This document shows, piece after piece, positions 1 through 13,900 of a DNA stretch of 64,000 bases (position 1 is the stretch's first letter; each line of letters starts with the position of its first letter). The stretch comes from Stichopus chloronotus. Its lineage: Eukaryota > Echinodermata > Holothuroidea > Aspidochirotida > Stichopodidae. Below the pieces are notes generated by a model. The model searched no databases, was not told where the DNA came from, and saw only the letters and a program-made list of their open reading frames with translations. Location of the stretch: contig CM037838.1 in NCBI GenBank assembly GCA_021234535.1, forward strand, positions 18,545,009 to 18,609,008, in the 5' to 3' direction. Made by a program: the position numbers and the translations under genes.

Positions 1-1915
1 AGCCGATCTTGGAACGACGCATCTTTCGCATGTGTTAGAAGAGCTTCTTGACAGCACCTGTTTGCCAAGTTTTGAGAATCTGCACCTTACACTGTTGACA
101 CCCTTGCTTCAGGACGAACAGAACAGTGGGTAGTTTATCAGTTTTTGAGCAAGGCTCAGAGGCCGGATTATCAGCCGAAAAGTTTCTGTCTGGTCACTGA
201 ACTGCAACATGAAGGGGTGGTATAACATTGTGACCCTTGTCACATGGATATGATTACACAATGAACAAGATTCTACATAGAAAGAGGGGATATACATTGG
301 TGACTTGAAATGTAAATATGTATATAATCATTATGTAAATACAAATACTGTATATACTTTAAGTAGCAAATGCAAGCTGAGAATTAGCACAAAACATTTT
401 ACAATGCATCATGCTTAGGCCTCGGGTGTATTGATAATTGCGAAGAGATGTCAATGCATTGATTATTGCAGATTTTTCAAGAAGTACACGCACACTCATG
501 AGAATAGAATCCACCACCATGTCAAACCATAGTAATTCATAACGCGAAGGTTCTTCCCTATCGGGGGATTTTTGGATCCTTTGAGAGATGCTATGACATG
601 TTTCACGTTAACAATCCATTGGTTAGCGATATGGAATTAGCCAAAGATTGGAAGTGAACTCACTAAGCAATCCACTAAAATTGCTAAAATTCTAGTAAAA
701 CATGATGACACTGCCGTCTGACCCTCTGCCTTGTTGCTGTGCCAGAATCACCATGACACCACACAAAATGGTGCATGATGAAGAGGCAAGAATTTCTTGG
801 ATAAGTTTAAGACTTGGCAAACCTCCCTTCATTAAGGCACCAACCAACAAGAGCATCTAAAATGATTCTCACAAACTTTTACAAATATTTAGTTTGGATC
901 AAAGCTAATAATTGCAATTTCAAAACTAATGGAGTAAGCAGGCGCTATGGACGGATCAGAGGCCTTTGATGAATTTTCTTCATGTAATTCAAGTCTGACT
1001 TACTTCTTCATCATTTTATTTCTTGAAAGTGAATTCTCAAATTTTCTACCTGCTACCTCCTATCACTTTTCTTTCTCTCTTCCTCCCATCTCCCTCCTAC
1101 CTATATCTATACCACGACCCTGATGACTGAGGTTGGCAACGAGTTTCAAGAAGATATTACTTTCATTTGACTAGCCAGACTTTTCTTTCCTTTCTACAGG
1201 TAAAATCATAGAGCTCACATAATGGAAGTCTACCAAGAGTGCTCCAACATAAAAAAAGGCTAAAAATAGGTGAAGAGGAGGAATGCCCTTATTCAAGGTC
1301 ACCTCAGAAATCCAAATGAAGGGATCAGCGCATAACCTGACACGAACCTTCCCTAGCGACTAAACTTCAGAGGCACGGCATCGACGCTTAAAGCATTTAC
1401 AAGTAGTGGCCAAAGTAATGTGCTGTCATGACACCTAAACCTACAATAGAAACATAAAACTATGGTCTTTCAGACATACCACTTTGCAAATTCCATTTTG
1501 CCACTGAATATAACTCTAATACTTGTTAAAATTACTAACTTAGGTTCGGAAACAATAACTGCAGCCCTTATCATCCAAAGAGGAACATGCACAGGTAGAA
1601 AGTTGCTGAGACATATTTTTACCGAAAACCTCAAAAGAAAGGCACAAGCATTTTCTCATTTTCAGGTGTGTTTTTCACTTTAAATTTCCCTTTTACTTTT
1701 GTTGTCTCCTCATTGCATTTTTTTCTTTCTTTCAAGCAGGATTTCAAGCAAAGTTATAAATTTCTTCAGAAGGAAAATACAAAGTAGTATTTTCCATTCT
1801 ACTTTTGGCACAGTTTTCTGGGTAAATTGCAAAGAAACACCAGAGGAGCAATACATTGAAAGCTGCCAGCAAAATGTACAAGGCAGATATATGAAGACAA
1901 AATGTTTGTACTTAC
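1..1915 (-). other. VAV intron after the early PH exon (3' part outside window)
   Basis: Intron sequence downstream of the last VAV exon seen. It is AT-rich with pyrimidine tracts around 1060-1100. Minus-strand reading shows no sequence matching the next PH exon. I see no RNA gene or recognisable transposon coding in it. Confidence 0.7.
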
Positions 1916-1988
1916 CCTTCCTTTGCAGACCAACATTGCTTTGTCAAAGAGGAAGCAAGACTTCTGTGCTGAATTTGCAGCCTTGTCG
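1916..1988 (-). CDS. VAV: VAV exon: PH domain, strand 'FLFDKAMLVCK'
   Basis: A 73-nt exon of one base plus 24 codons, ending in phase 0. It encodes DKAANSAQKSCFLFDKAM and then LVCKGR, which aligns to the VAV1 PH stretch YAFLLDKALLICKRR. The acceptor is TTTATAG and the donor GTAAGT. The following exon (DSYDLKDF-like in VAV1) was not found in 1-1915 and probably lies left of the window. Confidence 0.93.
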
Positions 1989-4900
1989 CTATAAAATTGA
2001 AGTAAATGAAGTGAAACTGGGTGAAGAACTGATCCAACATGAAACATCACTTTGCAAAGTCTCTACAACTGAGGTGATGGCTTGTCAACTCTCTCCACAA
2101 TGTAACACTCTTTCACCAAGGATTTTCTTACATTCTGCAAACAAATGGGGGCACATTACTTGAAACAGCTGTTTTTCTTGGAATCTATGGGATGAGTGTA
2201 TTCAACCAGAGGTTTCAACGTAAGCCATACTGACCAGACGCCATTGTCTTCGGTAGGATTGCTCTGCTAGGGTGTGATTTATGTAAACCAAGGCCTGCTT
2301 TTCCTTAAATGCGTGAAGTTCAGCGGTTTGTTGGAATATGCTTTGTGCCCCCCTCCCATGATGAAAGGATTGTATTTGCCCCACTTGTTAACACAATAAA
2401 TGGAATTATTTAAGTCATTGAATTTGAATTATTGATGCAATCATGTTGCGTATTCACGAAAATTGGGATGTCAATATGAAAAGAGTTTAAGAGCGGTTTG
2501 TTGGAATATGCTTTGTACCCCCCTCCCATGATGAAAGGATTGTATTTGCCCCACTTGTTAACACAATAAATGGAATTATTTAAGTCATTGAATTTGAATT
2601 ATTGATGCAATCATGTTGCGTATTCACGAAAATTGGGATGTCAATATGAAAAGAGTTTAAGAGTGTTTGAGTAGCAATCATCGCAACTTTGCACATAAAT
2701 TTTATCGCTGTGTTTCCTGAGGGCTTTTTTTATTTCTTTGACTGTTTTTAACACAGCTTGTGAAATGAAAGAAAGCTGTGCCAAGGAAATTGGGATGTGT
2801 TTGGCAATGCTTAGGTCTTGATAATCATGGCCACACAACTGCCTGCCTAAGACGCTGCTAGGCTCTCAACGCTGACACATGATTACAACAAACCTAATCT
2901 TGGTAAAACACTATTGTAACGTCATGAATATTCATGAATAGCATGCAACACTTACTATAATATAGATAGTATTACCACGGTGTGAATGGTATGCAGCTGT
3001 AACGTATATTACGTAAGCAGCCAAGGAGTGGTTTATAGGAGAAGGCCTACCACATGTTCCTTCTCTTACACCCTGACTGTCCACCAGACACTACATGCAC
3101 CATAAGTTGTTCATTATCGAGGAGTTATTATCAACACAAGCATCAAGACTCAATGGTCTTCTCCCATTGTCATTTCTTGCCTCTAGAATTCATATATACA
3201 AAGCAATATGGCAATGTGCTTTGGCTATTTTTCACGCTAATCTGAGGATTTCTGAAAGGTCTTGCTACAAAAGTGTCACTCTCTATCATGCCTTAAGTAG
3301 TGGAAACGTTTCAATATGACCCAAAACAATTCCATAATGTTTAGGACTAGAGACACCTTCTTTGACAAAGCCAGCCATGGTGCATTGGAGTAATTTATTG
3401 TCTGACTTCCATCCTTTCGGTCATCTGTACCATAAGACACAAAAGGTCTCCGACTCAAGTACAGTTGCTTTGCTGAGACAGGCAAGTGAGTGACAAAGTA
3501 TGTTATTCTGAGAATCAAATGATGCTCTGAGGAAATGCTTATAATATGCATGCTGAAGCTAATAAGGGCCTGTGTCTACCTCTTACAACCACCACCACAA
3601 AGGCGCAAGTATCGGGATCAGATTCATAATAATGATCTGCATAACTTGAAATAGCTTTGGACAAACCAACAACCGGATGCCATTAACATTTTGTGGGGGA
3701 GGGGGCTGTGAAAAATACTCTTGTGAAACATAAAAGCAAGGCTTTGAAAGAGAAAGCGACTGAAGGAAAACAGAAGCTAGCATCAGTCACAAAAAAAAAG
3801 AAAAAAAAGAAAAGCTGGTCAAAGTTTCTATTCAACTCAGATTTATGACACATAAAAATGATGATGCAATGTTTTCAGGGAAACAATTCAAATCTGCTGC
3901 TATTAAGGGAAAGTTCTTCTCACAAGAGAGATGGCTGAAAAGGAAATTTGCTGAACTACTTTTTTTTACTACATCAGACGTTTGAATCTTCTGTTCGTTT
4001 CCCCGCCCACCAAAGAGCAACGTTTGGCGAGGCACGAGAAACGATGATTGCTCTGAATAAGAGTCACTTCTCTGGCGAGAACACCCAAGAGGCGGTGTCC
4101 CACCGGCTCTGTTGTCAGACTTAAATGAGCCACGGTTCCCCATGACTCATTCACTGCCACAACTCATGGCCTACCACTCACCATTGTTCTTATTGTGAAC
4201 ACTTGGAATGCTGACATGAAAAACAATAAAAATTTCAAAGGTTTTCCTAATGAAATCTGCTAAAAAGACAAACGCATTTGACAGGCTATGGGTAAAACCT
4301 TTCTACATATCTGACTGCACATGTCTCACAACTTGTTGAAGGTGTTGGGGTAAGTGGCCTGGGAGGGGAGGGGGGCTATGCAGTCATCCACTAACAGCTG
4401 TAAGTAATATTTGAATTTGGTTTACCTATTTCCAATAGATGAAAATGGGAAGCTTGAACACAAGTTTCAACTGGGATAAAAACAGGCTTTTTTAGCCAAA
4501 GAACATAATCATGTCATACATTGGACTCTACTGCAGTCACCTCCAATATGCTAGAATTCTGAATATTGTGGGTTTTGTGGAAAAAAAAAATCTTTGATGC
4601 ACCTGCATCTGAGGTCTAATATTTCTGACTGTAGAATTCAATTGACAGAAATGCCTCATTAAATGTCTGAATGGAAACACTGGCACTAAGAAACTATCAG
4701 ATGTAACTTTGCGCAAAAAGCTCCGGCCATTTTGACGCATTACAATCTGGACACAAATATGACAAGCTGAGGAGGATAGTCCATGTGTCATGCTATCATG
4801 CCTCAACTCAAATCCCAATGACATGAAACCTGTCTGTGAAAGGTCACATCTTGTAACTGCTCAAAAAGTTTACATATTTTCCGCAGCATTGGCATGAACT

Positions 4901-7900
4901 CATGAATTCTTCATGAAACAATCCCAAGGAGCGGCCAGTCCTCACATGATATCATACATGTCTATCCCTTCTCGAGACGACACACCCGAACCATTATGGT
5001 ATATCTGGCTATCATGTCATGTTCTATTATCATATGTAGAACAGGTCTTCTCGAGACATGATTTTAGCACATTAAGGAAATTCTGTGAGGACTAAGGTGC
5101 AAGAAGCTTTAATAATACACTTGACTTTACATACTTAACATATTGCGAGGGTATGTGTCTATATTTTTTTTTTTGGGGGGGGGAGGGGTTTGGTTCGGGA
5201 CTTACTGCCTGCGGGCATTGACTTTTATTTTCAGCTCCCCATCAAGGTGAAGACGACCAAGCTCGGTGACTGGACTTCCGTTGTAGTTGATGAGACTAAA
5301 GTAGGGAAAAAAAAAGTGGGGGAAAAGGAATAAAAACACACAGCTTGTAGTTGAACGAAAATGAACATCCCACATGAAAGATGATAATGCTTGCTTCCTC
5401 ATCACTCAAAAATAAACACGTGGTTGGTTTTGTGACATGTGCAATGTATGTGATACAAAATGATATCTTTAATGTACAGACACACATTTACACTTGCATG
5501 AGAAGGTTTAACAGAGACCCCCAAAATTTACAGGGTTGGTTTCGCAACTGACAACACCTGCCTCAGTTAGACAAACGCCCATTCCCAATGTTACCTTGCA
5601 GGCGACTGGTGCACAGGTTGCATTGCAACTGAAAAATGTGCATTCCAAAATTGAGTCTTGCACACAAAAGTATGATTTAGTCCTGATTTCACCACCACTT
5701 TTCCATCAAATTATGAGTAGGGAAAATATAAACACATAAACTGAATGTCTGGCTGTGAGAAGCTCATTTGTAGTGGAAGTGGCCACTAGTCTTCATTATT
5801 TTGAATAGGCTTAATTTATCATACTGTATCTACAAGAAATTGGTTTTAAAGACAAGATTTCTTTTTTCTGTAAAAGAAACCCCTTATGTCCCCTGTAACA
5901 CCTAAACTTCAGCAAGCTACAAAAGTATCGACTAGTTACTGCTGACAGGAATGACAAAACGGACTGAAAGCACATTAATGTTTTTCATCCCTGTTTCGGC
6001 ATTTTGAACATTTTTTTTTTCAGGGGGAGGGTGGGTTTATATTCATCACAGCCAACCTCTTCTGAATTTGTTGCAGAGTTTCAAGCTGCTCGTAGTCTCG
6101 CTTCACTTCGTTGCAAAAGTCGGAAAGGTCCTAAAGAGAGAGAAAGATGAGAAAATGGTGAATCTAATTTCCAAATTATGAAGTATTTCAAATTATAACA
6201 ACTCAAGCTATTACATATCTGCTGATGTGTATTACTTTATTTCAATGGTAGACTCCTGGCAAAAGAAAAATGCTGGAAATTGAGGGACCGCTTGTCCTTT
6301 ATTTTTGACATTGTTTTTATAACCTTCCTGATTAAAAGAACCCCTCCCTTCCCTATTCTCCCCCATCACCCCAAAGAAAGAGAAAAGAGAAATCAATGCA
6401 ACCCACGACTAATTTATCTTCCACAGCACAATTTTACCCAGGGCTCTTGGATGTAAGCTTTGGATCATGACAAGGAAGTTTTTTTAGATGAACATGCACA
6501 TCTACGACAGCTAGATGCAACAGCTCATAAACCTATTAAATTTAAGATATTTGACGCAAAATGCGGAAACACCATCTTAAAAGCGTCGAGGATAAGGGAG
6601 TTACGAAAATTTATGATGATTCTTTTGCCAGGGTGCTTACGTTACATTCCTGTCTCGTTTGTCATAACTAGATATTCTTTTGGTATACATCAGTTTTAGC
6701 AACAGTTAAATCTCAGGGGACAGACCTTCATCGCCTGCAGCGCATTTCCGATCTCCTGTTTCTCTGGGTGGTTGTCATCTGTTCGTTTGTTCAGTTCCTG
6801 AAGAGCAAATCAAAAATGGATGCATTTTGATGATTTCCGTGCAAAAACAATATCAAGCCTCAGGTGCATTTTCTTTTCAAAAGTCAAACGTACCGTCGAG
6901 AATCTGAGACCAGAGATTCCTGTTGCAAGGTCACAAATGTACCATCACAATCTCCACAAGACAAATTTGTAATTAAGCTTGAACTGATCGACAAAATAAT
7001 CCTCATGTTTACTGCATTGTCAAGCTGACTCAATTACTTTGAACATTCTCAGACAAATTTATGATAGGATGAACCTGAGGAAGGAATCGGATTAAAAGTC
7101 ACTGCAGAATGATACATGACTGTGAAAGAAGTGCAATTTGCTGCATCAGTAGGCAGACGTCATTTTTCTTTTGTTACTAGGAATGTTTATAACCATACTT
7201 ACCACAAAGAGTAGATGGTATTTGAGCATCCTCTGCATAGGCAAACTTAACAAGGATCGGAGATTGAAACGGTTCCCATTGGCTTTCTCTTGACATTTCT
7301 GAAGATTGAAACACAAACACAAAAAAAAATTATACAGATAGTCCAGAATACATCAAGTAAACGACAAAATTAGCCTAATGAAATGGTTAACTTACTTGGT
7401 TTTTAAGCACATAAAACTCTTTGAGGGGGGGGGTAAAGTCATTCCAAGCAAAGTGTAACTTTGCAGGTGCATCAACATTTGGGCACTCAAAGGGTATGTC
7501 ACTGAAAGGAAGCAATCGCAAAATGTGCAACACCAGAATGAGCATCTGTTTTGAACCTCCAAGAACACAAATATGCAGTGCAAAGGAACACGAACCACTT
7601 TTGCACACAGTTGCAATCCACATCGACATTTTAATGGCATGGCTGATGCACAGTTATGTATTGCACCCATGTGTACTAGACGCATAAACAAAGACACTGC
7701 TTTGGTACCACAAATACAGACGTTAGTAGCTACCTGTGAAGGGTCGTCACACACTTTAAGATTTTCACAAATGTTACGATTGTACCACGCACGTTAAGCA
7801 CACCAGTAGCACTCACGTTACGCATAAAGTTCTACTGCACAAGACTGGTATAACCACACACACATACAAGAAGCAAACGACTGTGAAGCGTACTGACATA

Positions 7901-10900
7901 TATCCAACCAGTACCAAGCATACGGTAATCACAGTACAAACGGGACGTAACCAGCAAAGGTCTTTCGTCGTTGTTTTACAGACACACATCACAGTTGTTA
8001 TACCAGTGCCACGCATGCCAAGTGTAACAACACATAACCATTAGCAACACGAGGGTCAAGAGTACCCTATCATGAAGTAGGGCACGACCAACAGCAGACC
8101 CCGGGACTGATGAGTGTTAAAGGCTACTTGTCATAAAGCGGCACTCGCCAATACCACACACGCTGACACTGCCACTGCACAAGAAATACCGATGTAGACT
8201 AACAACATCCATTACTGTACCACATACATATGAACAGAACAGGAAAAGTGAAACTAATTATGCACAAAGCTCCCTTTCACCATACATTTAAACTAATACC
8301 GAGCAATGAAACATGTTTTTCACAGTGCAAACATCAACAAGATCACCAATTCCTCACTTCCCCCTCCCCTCCGTCCTATTTCTCCACCAATTTTATTCAA
8401 CCATTTGGAAATGATGTGAAAATCAGCTCCCTGGTTTTCCTCCCTAAAATCAGTTCTTTGAGGCACTCTCCTACACCTTTAAACCTTCGGTCATGTCAAG
8501 AGGGTTCACAGCCAGTTTATGATAAGTACTAGAGGTATCTAAGAATTGCCTCATAAAGTCATGTGCAACAAAAAACATTGGAGAGAACAGGCAGGAAGGA
8601 AAGGTGGGAGGTGATGAGAAGAAGAGACACACTCCCTACGAGGAAAAGTACTGACTGCAAAACTTCAGCAAAGAAAAACATTTGCGATCAGGACATGTGA
8701 TCGATCCCTTGTGATAGCGACTCGGCTCTCCATCTCTCCCTGTGACAAGACTTCTGACATCTCCAAACATGTGATGAAACCACATTGAGGTCAAAAATCA
8801 ATGATGCTTTTTCTTCGCAAGCTGTTCGTTTCACGTTACGGTAAAAATGTGGAGCATGTAAACATATAATTATGGGTTTAAATTTAGGCTCACAAAACTG
8901 AAATTTACACAAAAGACTTGCAACAAGCTACAAACAGTTTCTTCTTGGACTAAATTATCTCTTTCCATTATTTCTTTCCTACTTCCTTTTCAACTCTTTT
9001 CCATTTCCTTTGGCAGTTACCATGGATAGAATCCTTGGAAAATTACCACTTAAAAAAAAGCCTATCTCTTTTGCAGTTATGCTAAGCACTAACAATAAAG
9101 TCAACTTTCAACTTCTTGTGCATTACTAAGGACCATGCAATCCTGGGGTTCAGTGTGATCACACACTGGGTGAAACACCAAGCGCACATACATATGGCGG
9201 ATGTTACCATGGTGATTCACTTCCTGTTACCCTGATGCGATATCTGTCCAGACTTTTACTCTATCTAGCACGAGCTAAAAAGTGATGATAAAGCATGTTA
9301 TAGAAAGCTGATTAAATAAACACACAACCATCATTACTGCCTTTCTTTCAATGTTCTAATATTCTAATTTTTCATCCAAATTTTACCGATCACTTCAATG
9401 TGAAAGTCGACCTCAAAATGATATCCGGAGAGAATTCAAGTTCTTTTTTTTTTTAAGATAGCAATAGCAAAAAAGATTTTGTGAAGTCTTTTTCAGGAAT
9501 GTCCAACCACCCATCACATCCCTCCCTTTGAAAGTTGTAGGAGCCAACCTCTACGACCCGATGAAAATGGACTGAGAACAAGCTCACAGCAACGGCAGAT
9601 GCATAATGTTGATTGCAAACACGTGAAATTGGCACAAATTAGATTTTATTGTGCGTAAGAGACACCTACGGGACCTTCGACGACCACATCTGAACAAAAA
9701 GTACGACAGACAGACATTTTCGTCTTTGGAGTGCATGTGGAGTACAAATTTTTTGGGAGGATCATTTCACATTTACGATCACACAGTTGACATTTTTCAC
9801 ACAGAAGAAGGCTTTTCACACTTGATACTGACATTGATATTCCACAGAAGTTGGCCCCCAAATAGCATTTTCAGGTCTACAAAAGCTAATTTGCAAGATT
9901 CTGTAGGAACGCTACATCTACCGTCTTTTGCAATTTTTCTCGGGTGTCATTTTTTTTTGTGGTAATTCTTTCCAGGATTTTGCTTCAATCGGTGGGGAAA
10001 CAGCCTGTGGCAGCAGAAACATAAAACATACCTAGACACAGAGGAACCTTTATAAAACAGAGGACTGCTCATCCTCCTTAAACCTTGAACGCGAAACAAA
10101 CCTCAACATTTCAAGTCCCCTAGTACACACTACATCAATGCAGACGAGCCATACCACTTGAGTGAGTGTGTGGTTTTTGGCGAAAGACCAAAAGGAACAA
10201 AATCCCACCACAGATGGTCAACATGGACATGAAAAAGCGTCAGCATTATCAAACTCACCTGCATATGTAATGCCAATCCACTGATATGGTGATAATACAT
10301 AGAAAAAAAAAGGAAGTATTTAAGATATGGTACAGTTCCCTGATTTATCCATTTTAAAAAAAACAACACCAATCAAAAAAGCTAACTGGCATTCTACATC
10401 TCTTTAACAAATAGTGTTCCCGATGTCACAGTCTTCGGTCAAATTCAAATCCTTTCTAACAAATGCTTCCTCTGACTCCACCTTCTTCTCGCCCATCCAC
10501 CTGAAAGGTTCTTTTTCGCATCAAAGTCTTGCCCTTGTGGGCTCATCACTAGAATGCCAAACATTAAAAAAAAAAAAAAGTAAAAAAAGTCCAAATTGTA
10601 GTAATATCACCTTACCATCACAACTTACGGTACTTTTATTTTCTACCGTACCCTTTCTATAAATTTAAAAGTATGAAGAACAAAAAGTGGACTTGTCTTA
10701 AAAAAAAAAAGTTGTAATCAAAGTTGGTGTCAACGACAGAGAGGTTAACACTGTTGCTATGGATACAGCAAGTATCAACGATAAACAAGTACGACACATC
10801 TTTTCCACTTCTTAAAAAACCAGAAAGCCAAAAGGCTTTGTGATTCCTTGCTACATGGTTATATTACAACAAACATGAATTATTCACATGACAAGTATAA

Positions 10901-13900
10901 GATCAACTGCAGTTATTTTTCTTGATACACCACAAGCCTTTAACCCAAAATGACCTTTATTCTGGTGACCTAAAATTACCGCGACATTTGACGTCCACCA
11001 AAAGCAATAGGAATCACCTACCCAGGTAATACAACCCACACATCAAGTACAGTATGAGTATGACATCAGTCAACATTATCTCTGAGCTCCAAGAAACACA
11101 CAGTAATCAATGCTGCTTCTAATCTTGCCTGTTGTTAGTTGAATCAAATAACTCAACCTTACCTCATCTGAACTCAGCTTGTCTGCCATATTTACCTCAA
11201 AATTCTTCATAAAGGACCAGAATGTTCTTGGGTCTCCATCGTATGGTGGAATTTCTGCCTTAGGTAATTCCAACGCTAATTTGAAACTCAATTTCCTCCT
11301 TCAGCTTTTTCAATGCTTCCTCCCTCTCCTCAGTGTAATGCTTTTGGCATTCCAACATCCAGCTTCCTGCTTGCTCAAATGCTTCATCAGACAACAACCA
11401 GCCAGATCAGCATGAACCTCTTCCATTGCCTCAAATTGGCGCTCTGCCTTTTGCAAATTTTCCTTTATCGACTCTGCGATAATTTCTTCCTTGTTACAAG
11501 TAGCTTTTAACACACTCAAAGTCCTCGTAAGTTGACCCTAAGTTATGATTCTCCTCAATAGTTTTGCTTCCTCCATCCTTTCCGACATTGTGAAATATGA
11601 TTGAAAGCACTCCAATTTGATTGTTAAGAAACCTTGTTCTGCTACCAGCTGTTCCTCTGGATATTGATATTAACCAAAAAAATGACAGAACAGGTGGTAT
11701 TTTATTTTCCTCATTTTTTTTATAAACCCATTAACATTCCAATGCATTGAAATAATGCCACCTTGTCTATCTGACCCCATGACCCCCCATACCAAGACTA
11801 TCTCTCTGGACAACTTATCGGAGGCCCCTCACACTAGAAGTTACTCACTAAGTTACAAATGCAGTTTTGTAGCCTTAAATCCCATTGAGTTAACTGTGTG
11901 CGAGGGAACCAATAGTAATTTTGCACAATGTAGCCCCATATGCATTTGTACAGTAGTTTATAATAACCACAATAATGGTGTTTAGGCTATTATTATTGTT
12001 TTATAGTGAAAAATTATCCCTTCCTTTCTATTGATAAGCATTAAATTTCACAGGGTCGTGAACCTGTTAATAGCAGACAACCTTATCAAGTTTAAAACAA
12101 ATCTGACCCACGGATAAGGAACTATGGCAGTTTTAACATTTTTTGTGATTTACCCCATAACCTCATTAATATGCAAGATTTGGACACCAAAAACAATAGG
12201 GATCATCTACTCAATATGGGCAACCTACATGCCAAAAATGAAATTACTCAGAGTTACCCTTCTTGAGATAGAGTGTTTAAGAGCAACTGTCACACACACA
12301 CACACACATACATCCATACACACACACGACATCGGACTGCATAGATTCCCCTGCCTACGACAAGGAATCAAAAACCAGAATTTCCTTCACATCGTGAAAA
12401 ACCGCAACCGTGAAAGCAAACAATGGGAAGAAATGCTCAGTTTTGACACCTACTATTTCTAATGTTCCATTAAAGATTTTCCCAGAACTAAAGTATTTCA
12501 GTCACAAGTGTATACGAGGACCAGCAAAATTTGCTACCACTACCTGTGCTATATACGGTACTCTTTGACAGAACATCAATGGAGATGGTAGACAACCATG
12601 GATCTTGTGCTTAAATTGTTGGCTACATCACTGACGACTTCAGCAACTCGTCATACAATCCTGCATGACAACAACTACACAGGCTGACCTAAACTACTTC
12701 AAACAACTCTTGCATCCCAAGCCACCCTCCTCTTCATCTTGCCTGACGTTAAGACTGAGCATCCGCTCCCTGCATCTTCACAAGACAGAGTGTTTTAATT
12801 TCCTCGGGGGCGATGTAAAGTGGCAACGGTTCACTAGTGTTGAAAATTTGTTTAATACCATCCCTTTTAATATTTACTGACGTATTCAAGAGAAAGAAAA
12901 AAAGAAAAGTGTCAAGTGTTGTTGCAGTGTATGACTAACAACCTCCACACACAAGAGCTTGAATGAAGGGCAATCCAATATAGCAGTATTTTTCACTACT
13001 ACTGAAAGAATGCCCACTTTCTGCCAAAGGTTACCAGGGAATTCCAGCCAATAAAGATGCAAGAGGGGCAGGAAAAGTGGCTCTGTAAACAGGTATGAAA
13101 GATAGTAACCACTGACCACTCACTACCACCCCCTCACTGGTCATCAAGAACACCTGGTCCATATACCATAGCAGTATACTTGAGTACTGGACACCAAGAA
13201 ATACACCCCCTCCCTTCCCCCCCCCCCCCATCCAACAATTGCCAATACTCTCAGCATGTTTATCAGAATGCCAACACCAGTTTTCAAATTTTCAATCCCC
13301 ATTTTCATCACAAATCTCTGCAGTCGTATGGGATCGGGGCACTACATCAAGTCTTGTAGTTTCTCCAATCTTTGACGGTCTCCAAAATCCTTCAAATAAC
13401 ATTCACCCTTTCTGGAGGTTCCCATAAAATCCTTGGCACCACTTCCCGAAAACTTGAGAAACCTTTTACTTTCCTGTCTGTTTGATCTGCTTCTAAAACT
13501 CAGCCAGAAAAAAAATGATGACTATCCTCTGACTACCTCTTGCAATTTTGGCGTGCTAATTTTGAGGAACAATATGGCAATAAATTTTTCTTACAGGGAG
13601 CATGCAAACTGATCTACATGTACATTCTGCATAGAACTGAGTTCATTTAAGTGAGTATTTACTGCTATCCTGCACAAGTGTCTCCACAGCAGGCAAGGTT
13701 GACGCAACTGACTTAGATTATCATTGTGAGATGAACTGCAGCTCAGTTTTGCCAATCACAGGAGATGGTCTATGCAAGGGGTTCCCATGGGGGTAGTACC
13801 ACTGCATAGGGAGGCATTTCAGTGACTCAAGGGGGATTCTAGGGGGCACCAGGGGACATTTGACAGGACATGGGATACCATAGGGATATCAAAATAAATC

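Larger units (their letters stand above)
1989..5205 (-). other. VAV intron (3.2 kb) with tandem duplication
   Basis: An intron between the two PH exons. It holds the 170-bp tandem duplication at 2322-2661, a palindrome at 2922-2937 and short homopolymer tracts (for example 3789-3810, 5167-5184). No other feature can be supported. Confidence 0.85.

Noticed and set aside
1699..2163. 154-codon plus-strand open frame
   Set aside because: It lies antisense over the VAV PH exon at 1916-1988, has no family motif and no supporting splice or promoter context.
8108..8140. CTGATGAG resembling the hammerhead ribozyme core
   Set aside because: No following stem plus GAAA and no closing stems; motif by chance.
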